The position numbers and the translations under genes were made by a program. This document shows, piece by piece, positions 1 through 8,299 of a stretch of DNA of 64,000 nucleotides (positions within the stretch are counted from its first letter, which is position 1; each line of letters starts with the position of its first letter). Origin of the DNA: Amycolatopsis orientalis DSM 40040 = KCTC 9412 (GTDB lineage: Bacteria > Actinomycetota > Actinomycetes > Mycobacteriales > Pseudonocardiaceae). The DNA lies in assembly GCF_000478275.1 (NCBI RefSeq), contig NZ_ASJB01000069.1, forward strand, positions 62,001-126,000, read 5' to 3'. Under the pieces are notes generated by a model that was not told where the DNA came from, did no database searches, and saw only the letters and a program-made list of their open reading frames with translations.

Positions 1-1
1 C

Positions 2-121
2 ATGGCGGGCGTCGGAAGCCTCTATCTGCTCACCGGATCCCTTGTGGTGACGGCACTCGGCACGGCGACCGCGGTGGCCGTGGTCCACCTGCGCGGATTC
101 CGTGACTCCGGCCCGTCGTAA
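2..121 (+). CDS. C-terminal end of a membrane protein (partial)
   Basis: An open frame runs from the left edge to a TAA at 119-121. The visible 39 residues form one hydrophobic helix (about residues 6-28) followed by a short basic and polar tail (HLRGFRDSGPS). An ATG lies at position 2, but with almost nothing visible upstream it cannot be told whether this is the true start or an internal methionine of a longer gene entering from the left. A one-helix C-terminal anchor or the last helix of a polytopic protein are both possible. The next gene starts 32 bases downstream on the same strand. No function can be assigned. Confidence 0.45.
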   Translation: MAGVGSLYLLTGSLVVTALGTATAVAVVHLRGFRDSGPS

Positions 122-153
122 CGTTCCCGCTCCACGACCCGAACATCACGGCG

Positions 154-1182
154 ATGCCGTACTACGGATATGGCCCCTACCTCGCGGTCGCCATCGGCGG
201 CCATCTCCTGGCGCCCGAATCCCCGGCGCCCGGCGAGTACGGCGGGGTCGGCGAGCCGGGCTGGGTTCCGCCACGGGTCAGGGTCGTCCGCCCCGGCGAC
301 ACGGCCGGGCAGCCGATCCGGCGCGCGGTCTGGTCCTTCTGGAGCAAACCGTATCGTCACCAGCACGGAAGGCACTGGCCGAGCGACTTCTTCCATGCCC
401 TGTCCTGGATCCTGTCGTTCCGCCTCGCGTCCCGCCTCTTTCCCACCACCGCGCTCGTGACCGACGACCAGGGCCACGAACTGCTCGTGGAGCGACTGCG
501 CCTGCCCTTCGACGACGTCTCACTCTCGTTGAACGGACTCGCCGGGCAGGATCCGTCCTGGTGGGCGCTCGGGAAGCTGCACGCCTACCGCGAGCAGACC
601 GAACCCTTCCTGCACATCGACAACGACGTGTTCCTCTGGCCCGGTTTCCCGGCCGCGGACCTCTCCGGTGCGATCGTCGCGCAGAATCCGGAGCACGCAC
701 CGGCTTCCGACGCGGGCTACTACCGGCCGATGGCCGCCGCCACGGCCATCCGGGCGACCGGCGGGTTCCTGCCGAAGGAATTCGACGACTACACCGGAGA
801 GGCCGCGCTCTGCACCGGGATCGTGGGCGGTACGGCCGTTTCCTTGCTTCGCCGCTACGCCGATCTCGGCATCCGGCTGGTCGAGTCGGCCGAGAACCAG
901 GCGGCCTGGCGTCGGCTCGCCCCGCTCGAGGATTTCAACCTGGTCGTCGAGCAGTATCTTCTCGGCGCGCTGTGCTGGGGCGGCACCGCCACGGACGTGC
1001 AATGCGTTTTCGCCTCCCAGCACGACACCTTCGACGAAAACGTCGCCGTCGCCCAGCGGTTCACGCATCTCATCGCCTCCGCGAAAAGCGACCTCCGCTA
1101 CATGCGATGGCTCACCGAGCGAGTGAAAAACCATTTTCCCGCCGACTTCGAGATCGCTCGACGCGTCTTCGGCGATCAGTAA
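154..1182 (+). CDS. DUF6734-like protein, possible GT-A-type glycosyltransferase
   Basis: This 342-residue soluble protein has no signal peptide. From about residue 58 it reads RAVWSFWSKP, followed near residue 150 by HIDNDVFLWPGF, an aspartate-containing motif like the metal-binding DxD of GT-A nucleotide-sugar transferases. WSKP openings of this kind are, from memory, typical of DUF6734, a domain often found near polysaccharide genes. The sugar donor and acceptor are unknown. The ATG at 154 has no convincing ribosome-binding site, and the first ~55 residues look non-conserved, but no ATG or GTG lies closer to the domain. It follows the preceding membrane-protein frame by 32 bases. Family assignment is from recall of the motif; real-gene confidence is higher than functional confidence. 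Confidence 0.6.
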   Translation: MPYYGYGPYLAVAIGGHLLAPESPAPGEYGGVGEPGWVPPRVRVVRPGDTAGQPIRRAVWSFWSKPYRHQHGRHWPSDFFHALSWILSFRLASRLFPTTALVTDDQGHELLVERLRLPFDDVSLSLNGLAGQDPSWWALGKLHAYREQTEPFLHIDNDVFLWPGFPAADLSGAIVAQNPEHAPASDAGYYRPMAAATAIRATGGFLPKEFDDYTGEAALCTGIVGGTAVSLLRRYADLGIRLVESAENQAAWRRLAPLEDFNLVVEQYLLGALCWGGTATDVQCVFASQHDTFDENVAVAQRFTHLIASAKSDLRYMRWLTERVKNHFPADFEIARRVFGDQ

Positions 1183-1259
1183 CGATAAAGCGAAGAATAC
1201 AACCTTCTCACCGCACAGGCGTCTTCCCGGAACCAGTATTCCGGCAGGAGGTCATCGCC

Positions 1260-1754
1260 ATGACCATCACCCTTCGGCGCGCGCTCGCCGCGCTCGCCGC
1301 CACGACACTCATGTTCACCGGCGCCGTCGCCGCGGCCTCGCCCGCGTCCGTCGCGGCGCAGACGATCCCCGCGATGACGGGAATCCGCACCGGTCTGAAC
1401 ACCGGATTCGACCGGATCGTGCTCGACCTGACCACGGGCCCGGCCCCCGCCGTCAGGTACGACCTCGTCGACGAACTGATCGCCGACGGATCGGGCGAGA
1501 TCGTCTGGCTGACCGGCGAGTACTTCATCGCGGTCACCGCGACTCCGGCGGCCGCACATGACGCGGCCGGGAATCCGACCTATCCCGGTCCGCAGAAGTT
1601 CCGGACCCGCGCCCTGCGCAACGTCATGGCGGTCGCGGTCACCGGCGACTACGAAGGCACCTTGTCCATCGGGCTCGGCGTCCGGTCGAGGACGCCGGTC
1701 ACCGTGTTCACACTGACCGCCCCGAACCGCGTGGTCATCGACGTCGGCCATTGA
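1260..1754 (+). CDS. secreted AMIN-like domain protein
   Basis: 164 residues. The N-terminus (TITLRRALAALAATTLMFTG...ASPASVAAQ) is a clear Sec signal peptide with likely cleavage after an AxA-like site around residues 30-33. The mature part starts with TGIRTGLNTGFDRIVLDL and ends NRVVIDVGH, the beta-strand pattern of the actinobacterial AMIN-like domain, a probable cell-wall or polysaccharide binding fold. Start choice: ATG at 1260 with AGGAG at 1246-1250, nine bases upstream; the same frame is open further left but only this start gives signal peptide plus ribosome site. It probably works in the cell envelope as a binding rather than catalytic protein. No operon partner is evident; 77 bases separate it from the preceding gene. 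Confidence 0.75.
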   Translation: MTITLRRALAALAATTLMFTGAVAAASPASVAAQTIPAMTGIRTGLNTGFDRIVLDLTTGPAPAVRYDLVDELIADGSGEIVWLTGEYFIAVTATPAAAHDAAGNPTYPGPQKFRTRALRNVMAVAVTGDYEGTLSIGLGVRSRTPVTVFTLTAPNRVVIDVGH

Positions 1755-1944
1755 TCACGGGCGGGAATCCGTGAAGGCTTTTCACCGACCATCCGCTTTC
1801 CGGTGAGCAAAATCCTTTTCGGATTCCCGCGGTGAAAATCCCGGTACACCCCGAAAGGGGAATTTTCGGGAAATCAGGTATCTGCCGTCCGGCATCGCGT
1901 TCCTTCCTTCCGTCAGCATCATCGCCGCTGCGAAGGAGAACCTC

Positions 1945-2670
1945 ATGCCGACCCCACGCAATCCCGACACCCCGTCCTTGGGCCCGGGTGGCGACAACCT
2001 CGAAGCCGGCCCGAGCGGATCGGGTCTCGGAAGCTTCGCGAACAGCGAAATCGGCGAACTGGTGACCCAGGCCGCCGAGACCATGGCCGCGTCCGGTGAA
2101 GACGCCGAACGCAATTACCAGCGGAGCCTCGACCGGCTTCGCGAACGTGCGGACGAAGTCGTCCCGGCCCTCGGCGAGCAGTACGACGCCCTGTCCGAGG
2201 AGCAGTACCTGGAACGCTGGGGCCTGGTCCAGCTGCTCACCGATCTGCGGCACACAGCGGCCGTATCGGTGCTCGAAAACGTGCTGCGCCAGCCGATCCC
2301 GCCGGAGCGTTCCGACGACCCGGCGCACGGGATCAGCACCGTCGGCGAAGAGGTGATCATCCGCACCACCGCCGTGGAAGCGTTGGCACGCCTGGCTTCC
2401 ACCGGCGACAGCGCGGCCAAGGACCTGCTGCTGCGGCAGGTCCGGCACGACGTGTTCACCGTGCGGCGCGCGGCGGTCCAGGCCATCGCCGAGACCGGTG
2501 ACCCCGACCTCGCCGCCCAGGTGCGCGAGGCGCTCAGCGGCACCGAAGACGAGCGCCTGCTGAACATCAGGCGCGTCGACGTCCGCGGTGTCCCGCAGGC
2601 CGTCGGCGGGCGCTACGTGAAGGACACGCGCACCGACGACGTGCCTCCGCCGGAGCCCCCGCGCTCCTGA
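1945..2670 (+). CDS. HEAT-repeat protein
   Basis: 241-residue cytoplasmic protein. Residues 1-35 are a polar, Gly/Pro/Ser-rich linker; residues 35-200 are helical, with two or three HEAT-type repeats. The clearest pair is TTAVEALARLASTGDSAAKD and VRRAAVQAIAETGDPDLAAQ. HEAT repeats form superhelical scaffolds for protein partners, so a structural or adaptor role is likely; there is no catalytic motif. ATG at 1945 is preceded by AAGGAG at about 1932-1937. The C-terminus is a proline-rich tail (PPPEPPRS). The next gene starts 36 bases downstream on the same strand and may be co-transcribed. Confidence 0.75.
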   Translation: MPTPRNPDTPSLGPGGDNLEAGPSGSGLGSFANSEIGELVTQAAETMAASGEDAERNYQRSLDRLRERADEVVPALGEQYDALSEEQYLERWGLVQLLTDLRHTAAVSVLENVLRQPIPPERSDDPAHGISTVGEEVIIRTTAVEALARLASTGDSAAKDLLLRQVRHDVFTVRRAAVQAIAETGDPDLAAQVREALSGTEDERLLNIRRVDVRGVPQAVGGRYVKDTRTDDVPPPEPPRS

Positions 2671-2706
2671 ATCGAACGAATTCCTTCTACAGACAGGTGA
2701 TCTCCG

Positions 2707-3393
2707 ATGGCCACTTGCAGCTACACCGTGCCGGACAAGAACGTGACCGGGGACAATTTCTACGGTGCCTCGATCTGCAATCAGACCTACATCGACTATT
2801 TCTGGAACACGTACGGTTTCTCGGGCAACAAGGACTACTGGGACGACGGGTTCGGCTGGGAAGACGCGTGCAACACCGACAAGCCGCTGGCGCGGACGTT
2901 CAACGCGTGCTACCTGCTGACCTATTCGGCACAGGACTACGCGAACGACGCCTATTCGGGGCCGATGCTGAACTGGGCGCGCCGCTACGTCCGGGACAAC
3001 TGTGACGACCTCCGTTCGCTGTGCGGTGACGGCAGTGCCATCGCCAGATCCTTCAGCGGGCCGTTCACCGACGACCGGATCGAGTTGTACCTGGGTTTCT
3101 GGTACTCCAAGGACGTCCCCGGCCGCGCGGAGACGTTGATCCACGAATCGCGCCATCAGGGCGGGAAGCCGCACAACGCGAATTTCCCGGCGGGTTCGGT
3201 GTTCGGTGCCGGCAAGAGCGGCGCCGACTCGACGTGGGGCTACGAGGGTGCCTGGATGTACGGGGCGCTCTACCTGTGGTGGTTCTACGCCCAGGGTGCC
3301 CGCACGACGTCGGCCTTGCGTGAACGGGCCCGCCAGCGCGGGAATCTCGTGATCGACAACGCCTTCGCGACCCACCCCGGCTTCAACATCTGA
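2707..3393 (+). CDS. unrecognised protein with HEXXH zincin signature
   Basis: 228 residues, family not recognised. Residues 146-150 are H-E-S-R-H inside TLIHESRHQGG, the HEXXH zinc-metallopeptidase signature preceded by a hydrophobic residue pair as usual in zincins. A third ligand is not obvious; candidates are the acidic residues after residue 175 (DSTWGYEGAW). The protein is aromatic-rich and carries several cysteines (for example residues 4 and 20, and near 99 and 105) yet has no signal peptide. The GTG/ATG choice is simple: ATG at 2707 with an AGGTGA-like site just upstream. It follows the HEAT-repeat gene by 36 bases and is closed by a strong hairpin, so the two may form an operon. Peptidase activity is inference from the motif only. 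Confidence 0.65.
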   Translation: MATCSYTVPDKNVTGDNFYGASICNQTYIDYFWNTYGFSGNKDYWDDGFGWEDACNTDKPLARTFNACYLLTYSAQDYANDAYSGPMLNWARRYVRDNCDDLRSLCGDGSAIARSFSGPFTDDRIELYLGFWYSKDVPGRAETLIHESRHQGGKPHNANFPAGSVFGAGKSGADSTWGYEGAWMYGALYLWWFYAQGARTTSALRERARQRGNLVIDNAFATHPGFNI

Positions 3394-3407
3394 AGCACGA
3401 TCGACAG

Positions 3408-3434
3408 GCCCTCTCGCCCTATCAGCGAGAGGGC
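3408..3434 (+). terminator. hairpin terminator after the HEXXH gene
   Basis: A perfect 10-bp stem (GCCCTCTCGC / GCGAGAGGGC) with a 7-base loop begins 15 bases after the stop codon at 3391-3393. The tract after it is only moderately T-rich, as usual for actinobacterial terminators. Confidence 0.8.
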
Positions 3435-3550
3435 TCTGTCACGCCATACCTCCGATGACTACTTCCATGTCCCGGTCAGCGGGGCTTGACCACGCAGATA
3501 TCAGCCGCAATCATCGGATCTCTCGGCAACCACGCCTTGGATGAGAGCGG

Positions 3551-6457
3551 ATGGTCATGAGAGTTCGAGCGCAACGCACCGCCTGGCTCGCCGTGGTCCT
3601 CACCCTGCTGGCGGGGCTGCTCACCACGACGACGGCGAACGCGGAAGTGCACCACCCCCGCCAGAAATGGCTCCGCGAGGCGACCGCCGGACTCTTCCTG
3701 CACTGGGGCATGTTCACCGCTCCGCGCCACACCGACTGCGCGGCCTGGGAACGCGCCGTCACCGACGGCGGCTGGAGCGCCGACTACTGGGTGGACGAGG
3801 CGCGCAAGCTCGGCGCCTCCTACATCGTGCTCGCCACCTTCCACAGCAGGCTGGGTTACGCGCGGCCGTGGCCGTCGAAGGTCCCGGGAAGCTGTGCCAC
3901 GCGACGCGATCTGCTCGGCGAACTCGTCAAGGCGGGCAACGCCAAGGGGGTCCGGACGATCCTCTACATGACCGACGATCCCCAGTGGCACAAGGAAACC
4001 GGCGTCGAGTCACTGGATTCCGCCGCGTACTCCGCCTACAAGGGCAAGCAGGTCGACCTGACCACGCGGCCCGGCTTCGGCGAATACTCCTACGACCTCT
4101 TCCACGAGGTCATGGACCGCTACTCGGACCTCGCCGGGTTCTGGATCGACAACGACAACGAGTACTGGGAGAAGAACGGGCTCTACGAGCAGATCCGTGA
4201 GAAACGACCGTCCTGGTTGCTGAGCAACAACAACGAGGACACGCCGATCATGGACACCGTCAGCAACGAGCAGAAGACCGGTATCACGCCGTCCTACGAC
4301 TATCCGCAGGCCGCGTTCACCCCGATGCCGCGGCTCACCGAAGCCGACTACAAACTGCCCACCAATGGCGGCTGGTGGTACGACGGCACCGATCAGGCCG
4401 TCGATTTCCGCCTGTCCACCGGGCGCTACATCACGAACGCCGGTTCGTCGATGAAATCACTGATGGCCGAAACCCCGATGGTGAACGGGAAGTTCCCGCC
4501 GCAGCAGGAGGCGTACAACAACTTCATGGCGAATTGGGTACCGCCGATCAAGTCCTCGCTTCGGGGCAAGGAGGGCGGCGGGTACATGTACGGCGGGATG
4601 CAGCCGGGGTTCTGGAACGACGGCGCGCACGGTGTCATCACCGTCGAGCCCGGCGCCAGGACGCAGTACCTCCACGTCGTCACCCGGCCACGCACCGACC
4701 TACTTCGTTTGCGCGACAACGGCTACAAGGTCACGAAAGTGTCCGATCCACGCTCGGGCGCACCACTGCGGTTCAGTCAGTCCGGCGGTTATCTGACCAT
4801 TGTGGACATCAAGGACTGGGACACCTACGACACCGTGTTCAAGGTGGAAACAGCCGGGCAGCAGTACTTCCACGACTCCCGCACGATCAAGGCCACCGCT
4901 TCGTCGTCGCGGGCGGGCCATCCGGCGTCGAATCTCGTCGACGGGAACTTCGAGAACTACTGGGACGCCGACGGAGCGGAACCGGTGTCGCTGACCTTGG
5001 ACCTCGGCAGGCGGCGGACGGCGACCTACCTCGCGGTTAACCAGCGCGAGATGTCGCCGACGCACGCGCGCGAATCGTTCGGCAGGCCGGAGGACTCGTC
5101 CCGGATCCAGGACTACCGCGTCTACGTCAGCGACGACGGCAGGAACTGGGGCAAGCCGGTCCGCACCGGGGCGATGCCGAGTGCCCGCGGCGTGCAGTTC
5201 GTCGAACTCGGCGAGCAGCACACCCGCTTCGTCAAACTCGAAGTACTCAATACCTGGTCCGGGCCGCAGGCGAAGCCGTTCTACCGGCAGCTGGCGATCG
5301 ATGAGATCAAGGTGGCGTACGGGTATCCGAGTTCGTTTCCGGGCACCCCGGTACCGCTGGAGGCCGAGTCCTTCCGCAACGACCACGACGGCCGCGCCCA
5401 TCTCGGCCGGTGCGCGTCCTGCTCCGGATCGTTCCAGGTCACCGGGCTCGGCGGTGGCCCTCGCAACGCGGTCTCCTTCCCGGAGGTGAGGGTCGCGGAG
5501 GCCGGAACCTACCGGCTCCAGCTGGACACCACCGGCGGACCCGCGACGTCGGTATCGGTGAGTGTCAACGGCGGAGCCCCCGTCGAGACCGCGATCGACG
5601 CGAACACACCAGGGATCGTGACCTCGACCGCGATCCCGGTCCCGCTGAACGCGGGCGCCAACACCGTCAAGGTGTTCAGCGGCGCCGCCTCAGGACCGGG
5701 GCTCGACCGGATCGCGGTCGCTCCCCTGCCACCCGAGTCGTACACGCCGAAGACGACCCTGACCGTCGAACCCGGCGGCGTCCAATGGCTTCCCCCGGGG
5801 CGCCAGTCCATGCAGGTGACCGCGAAGCTGCGGCTCGACGCCGATGACGCCATCGGCCGGGTCACCGTGGCGCCGGTGGTCCCGGCGGGCTGGACCCTGC
5901 GGGGCGCCCCGGCCACGGCGGCGTCGATGCGCGTCGGGCAGGAACTCGAAGCCTCGTGGACTCTCGACTCCCCCGAAGGCGTCACCACGGCCGACATCCC
6001 GGTCACCGCGACCTTCGACCTGCTCGGGCGGGCGAAAGCGGTGAGCAAGCCGGTGCGGGTGAGTCCACGGCCGTCCGACCGGGTCTTCATGCGGGAGGCC
6101 GAAGACTCGGCGAACGACGTCGGCAGCGCGGGCGTCACGAACTGCGGGGTGTGCTCGGGCGGCCAGAAGGTACGCAACATCGGCGGCGATCCGAGCGCGT
6201 TCGTGCTGTTCGAGAACGTCACCGTGGCCGAGGCGAGGCGTTACACCCTGTACATCGACTTCACCGTCAACGGGCCGCGCTCGTACTTCGTCACGGTCAA
6301 CGGCGGCACACCGGTCGAGGTCAAGGTCGACGGCGCGGGCAACAACACCCAGTACACGACCTCGGTCCCGGTCGAGCTGCGTGCCGGGGCGAACACGATC
6401 AAGCTCCACAACGACCACGCGTCCGCCCCGGATCTCGATCGGCTGTCGCTGGGATGA
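3551..6457 (+). CDS. secreted multimodular GH29-like alpha-L-fucosidase
   Basis: 968 residues with a Sec signal peptide (cleavage near residue 31, after TTTANA). Residues ~35-430 are a GH29-type (beta/alpha)8 catalytic region: GLFLHWGMFTAP, a WIDND motif with Asp200 at the expected nucleophile position, and WWYDGTD. Next come a discoidin/F5-8C carbohydrate module (about 440-590), a CBM6/35-like module (about 600-720), an Ig-like NPCBM-associated region (about 730-845), and a second CBM6/35-like module (about 850-968). Each CBM carries a CxxCSG motif (CASCSG, CGVCSG). It should release fucose or a related sugar from extracellular glycans; exact substrate is unknown. The start could equally be ATG 3557. 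No regulator or transporter adjoins it; the following gene has its own promoter. Confidence 0.75.
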   Translation: MVMRVRAQRTAWLAVVLTLLAGLLTTTTANAEVHHPRQKWLREATAGLFLHWGMFTAPRHTDCAAWERAVTDGGWSADYWVDEARKLGASYIVLATFHSRLGYARPWPSKVPGSCATRRDLLGELVKAGNAKGVRTILYMTDDPQWHKETGVESLDSAAYSAYKGKQVDLTTRPGFGEYSYDLFHEVMDRYSDLAGFWIDNDNEYWEKNGLYEQIREKRPSWLLSNNNEDTPIMDTVSNEQKTGITPSYDYPQAAFTPMPRLTEADYKLPTNGGWWYDGTDQAVDFRLSTGRYITNAGSSMKSLMAETPMVNGKFPPQQEAYNNFMANWVPPIKSSLRGKEGGGYMYGGMQPGFWNDGAHGVITVEPGARTQYLHVVTRPRTDLLRLRDNGYKVTKVSDPRSGAPLRFSQSGGYLTIVDIKDWDTYDTVFKVETAGQQYFHDSRTIKATASSSRAGHPASNLVDGNFENYWDADGAEPVSLTLDLGRRRTATYLAVNQREMSPTHARESFGRPEDSSRIQDYRVYVSDDGRNWGKPVRTGAMPSARGVQFVELGEQHTRFVKLEVLNTWSGPQAKPFYRQLAIDEIKVAYGYPSSFPGTPVPLEAESFRNDHDGRAHLGRCASCSGSFQVTGLGGGPRNAVSFPEVRVAEAGTYRLQLDTTGGPATSVSVSVNGGAPVETAIDANTPGIVTSTAIPVPLNAGANTVKVFSGAASGPGLDRIAVAPLPPESYTPKTTLTVEPGGVQWLPPGRQSMQVTAKLRLDADDAIGRVTVAPVVPAGWTLRGAPATAASMRVGQELEASWTLDSPEGVTTADIPVTATFDLLGRAKAVSKPVRVSPRPSDRVFMREAEDSANDVGSAGVTNCGVCSGGQKVRNIGGDPSAFVLFENVTVAEARRYTLYIDFTVNGPRSYFVTVNGGTPVEVKVDGAGNNTQYTTSVPVELRAGANTIKLHNDHASAPDLDRLSLG

Positions 6458-6467
6458 GGTACCGGCT

Positions 6468-6497
6468 TGACCCTCTCCCCGGGAGAGGGTCCAGGCT
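6468..6497 (+). promoter_or_regulatory. MerR-type promoter with operator dyad in the spacer
   Basis: A -35 box TTGACC (6468-6473) and a -10 box CAGGCT (6492-6497) are separated by 18 bases, and the spacer is almost entirely a dyad: GACCCTCTCCC (6469-6479) and GGGAGAGGGTC (6481-6491) are perfect reverse complements. A palindrome between widely spaced promoter boxes is the classic operator of MerR-family activators. The -10 box ends six bases before the ATG at 6504, so the transcript should be leaderless. Confidence 0.75.
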
Positions 6498-6503
6498 GGA
6501 CCC

Positions 6504-7307
6504 ATGACGACCTTGATGCCGATCGGCGTGTTCGCGCACGCCACCCGGCTGTCGGTCCGCGCGCTGCGGAACTACGACCGGCTCGGGCTGCTGGTGCCCG
6601 CCCTGATCGACCCCGGAACCGGGTACCGCCGGTATTCACTCGACCAGTTTGCCCGCGCGGGCCTGATCCGGCGGCTGCGGGAACTGGAGGTACCGCTCGC
6701 GGAAATCGCCGAGATCCTCGACGCGGGTACCTCGGACGACGTGAAGGCCGCGATCAAACGACATCATGACCGGGTGGCCGCGCGGGCCGCGGAACTCGCG
6801 GTGATCAGCGGCGAACTCGATTCCGTACTCGCCGAGCCGACGCGGTGGCTGCATGTCTACGAGCGCACGCGCGCACCGCAACCGATCGCCCACCTGACGA
6901 TCCGGACCCCGCTGGGCGGTTTGGCCGAGCTGATCGGGCCGTCGTACGCCCGCCTGTTCGCCGCACTCGAAGCGCAAGGCGTCGCACCGGCCGGGCCGTC
7001 CGGGGCCCGGTATCTCACCGGCGATCCCGATGAGTTGACCGTCGAGCTGTTCGTCCCGGTGGACGGGCCAGTGCGGCACGACGGCGGGATCGGCTCCGGC
7101 GAGCTTCCCGGTGGCCTGCTGGTCGCGACGATCCACGAGGGTGGCTACGACGACGTCGAACCCGCTTATCGGTCACTGGGCCGCTGGATCGCCGAACGCG
7201 ATCGCGTCCCGGCCGGCCCCGCGGAGGAGCTGTACCTCGTGGCTCCCGGCCCGTCGGTCACGCCCGAGGCCTACCGCACCGAAATCGCCTGGCCGGTGAG
7301 CCCGTGA
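6504..7307 (+). CDS. MerR-family regulator with GyrI-like effector domain
   Basis: 267 residues. Residues 5-75 are the MerR winged helix (IGVFAHATRLSVRALRNYDR, then GYRRYSLDQ) followed by a dimerisation coiled coil to about residue 115. The C-terminal ~145 residues resemble the GyrI/BmrR-like small-molecule binding fold (GGLLVATIHEGGYDDVEPAY; AEELYLVAPG). It should bind the dyad in its own promoter at 6469-6491 and respond to a hydrophobic or cationic ligand. The start is set by the promoter: ATG at 6504 lies where the transcript should begin. Its stop overlaps the GTG of the next gene (GTGA, 7304-7307), so regulator and BtrH-like enzyme are translationally coupled and probably act together. 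Confidence 0.85.
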   Translation: MTTLMPIGVFAHATRLSVRALRNYDRLGLLVPALIDPGTGYRRYSLDQFARAGLIRRLRELEVPLAEIAEILDAGTSDDVKAAIKRHHDRVAARAAELAVISGELDSVLAEPTRWLHVYERTRAPQPIAHLTIRTPLGGLAELIGPSYARLFAALEAQGVAPAGPSGARYLTGDPDELTVELFVPVDGPVRHDGGIGSGELPGGLLVATIHEGGYDDVEPAYRSLGRWIAERDRVPAGPAEELYLVAPGPSVTPEAYRTEIAWPVSP

Positions 7308-8299
7308 TCCTCGACGGCGTCAAGACCACGGGTGGCGAGCACTGCGAGACCAGCACCCTCGACGTCCTCCTGCGGCACGCCGGGGTCGAGCTGACCGAGC
7401 CGATGCTGTTCGGGCTCGGGGAAGGGCTGGGCTTCATCTACTGGGACGGGAAGAACCTGCCGTTCCCGTTCCTCGGCGGACGCAGCAAACCCCTGGAGAT
7501 CACGCGGAGACTGACCGAACGACTCGGGCTGTCCTTGACGATCAAGGAGACCGCGTCGACGCGCACGGCGTGGCGGAACGTCACCGAACGGATCGACGCC
7601 GGTCTCCCGGTCGGCCTACAGCTCGATTCCTACCACCTCGAGTACTTCACCTCGAAAGTCCACTTCGGTGGGCACGTCGCCGCTTTGTACGGCTACGACG
7701 ACGAAAAGGCGTTCCTGGTCGACACGGCGCAGCAAGGCGGGGAGGTGACGACGTCACGGCAGAGCCTGGAACGCGCCCGAGGCGAAAAGGGGCCCATGAC
7801 GGCGAAGAACCTCTCGTTCACCATCACCGCGGACGGGCCTCTCACACCGCTTTCCGACGCCGTCCGCTCCGCCGTGCGAGCCAACGCGGCGGAGTTCCTC
7901 AACCCGCCCATCGCCAACCTCGGCTATCGCGGGATCGGCAAAGCCGCCGTCCAGGTAAGGAAATGGCTGGACCGCAGCAGCGACCCCGCCCGCGACCTCC
8001 CGCAGGCCGCCATCCTGATGGAACGAGCGGGAACCGGCGGCGCGCTCTTCCGCCGGTTTTACCGCGATTTCCTCGAAGAAGGCGCGGCCCTGGTCGACGA
8101 CGCGGGTCTCCGTACCGCCGCCGAGAAATACCGCGAGATCACTCCACTGTGGACCGAAGTGGCACAGTCGTTCACGCGGGCGGGGGAAACCGGCGACGTC
8201 CGGCACCTGGCCGACGCGTCCGCCGTCCTGTCCGAGCTGGCTCAGCGCGAACAGGAGGCGATGACGGCGCTGGCGACGGTTCAGCCCTGTCGCTCGTAG
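7304..8299 (+). CDS. BtrH N-terminal / DUF4872 domain protein
   Basis: 331 residues starting at a GTG that overlaps the MerR stop codon by four bases. Residues 8-135 match the BtrH N-terminal papain-like domain: GGEHCETSTL with Cys14, then VHFGGHVAALYGYDDEKAFLVDT supplying the conserved His and Asp of a Cys-His-Asp arrangement. Residues 150-325 are the helical DUF4872 region. BtrH of butirosin biosynthesis is an acyl-transferase for an amino-acyl side chain; relatives outside biosynthetic clusters are of unknown substrate. No carrier-protein gene is nearby, so a peptidase or acyltransferase role is open. Coupling to MerR suggests induction by a small molecule. Its 3' end overlaps the convergent DUF1684 gene by 19 bases. 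Confidence 0.75.
   Translation: MILDGVKTTGGEHCETSTLDVLLRHAGVELTEPMLFGLGEGLGFIYWDGKNLPFPFLGGRSKPLEITRRLTERLGLSLTIKETASTRTAWRNVTERIDAGLPVGLQLDSYHLEYFTSKVHFGGHVAALYGYDDEKAFLVDTAQQGGEVTTSRQSLERARGEKGPMTAKNLSFTITADGPLTPLSDAVRSAVRANAAEFLNPPIANLGYRGIGKAAVQVRKWLDRSSDPARDLPQAAILMERAGTGGALFRRFYRDFLEEGAALVDDAGLRTAAEKYREITPLWTEVAQSFTRAGETGDVRHLADASAVLSELAQREQEAMTALATVQPCRS

Noticed and set aside
102..1259. Upstream extension of the AMIN-like protein through the DUF6734-like gene
   Set aside because: The extension is an Arg-rich shadow; the ribosome site and signal peptide fix the start at 1260.
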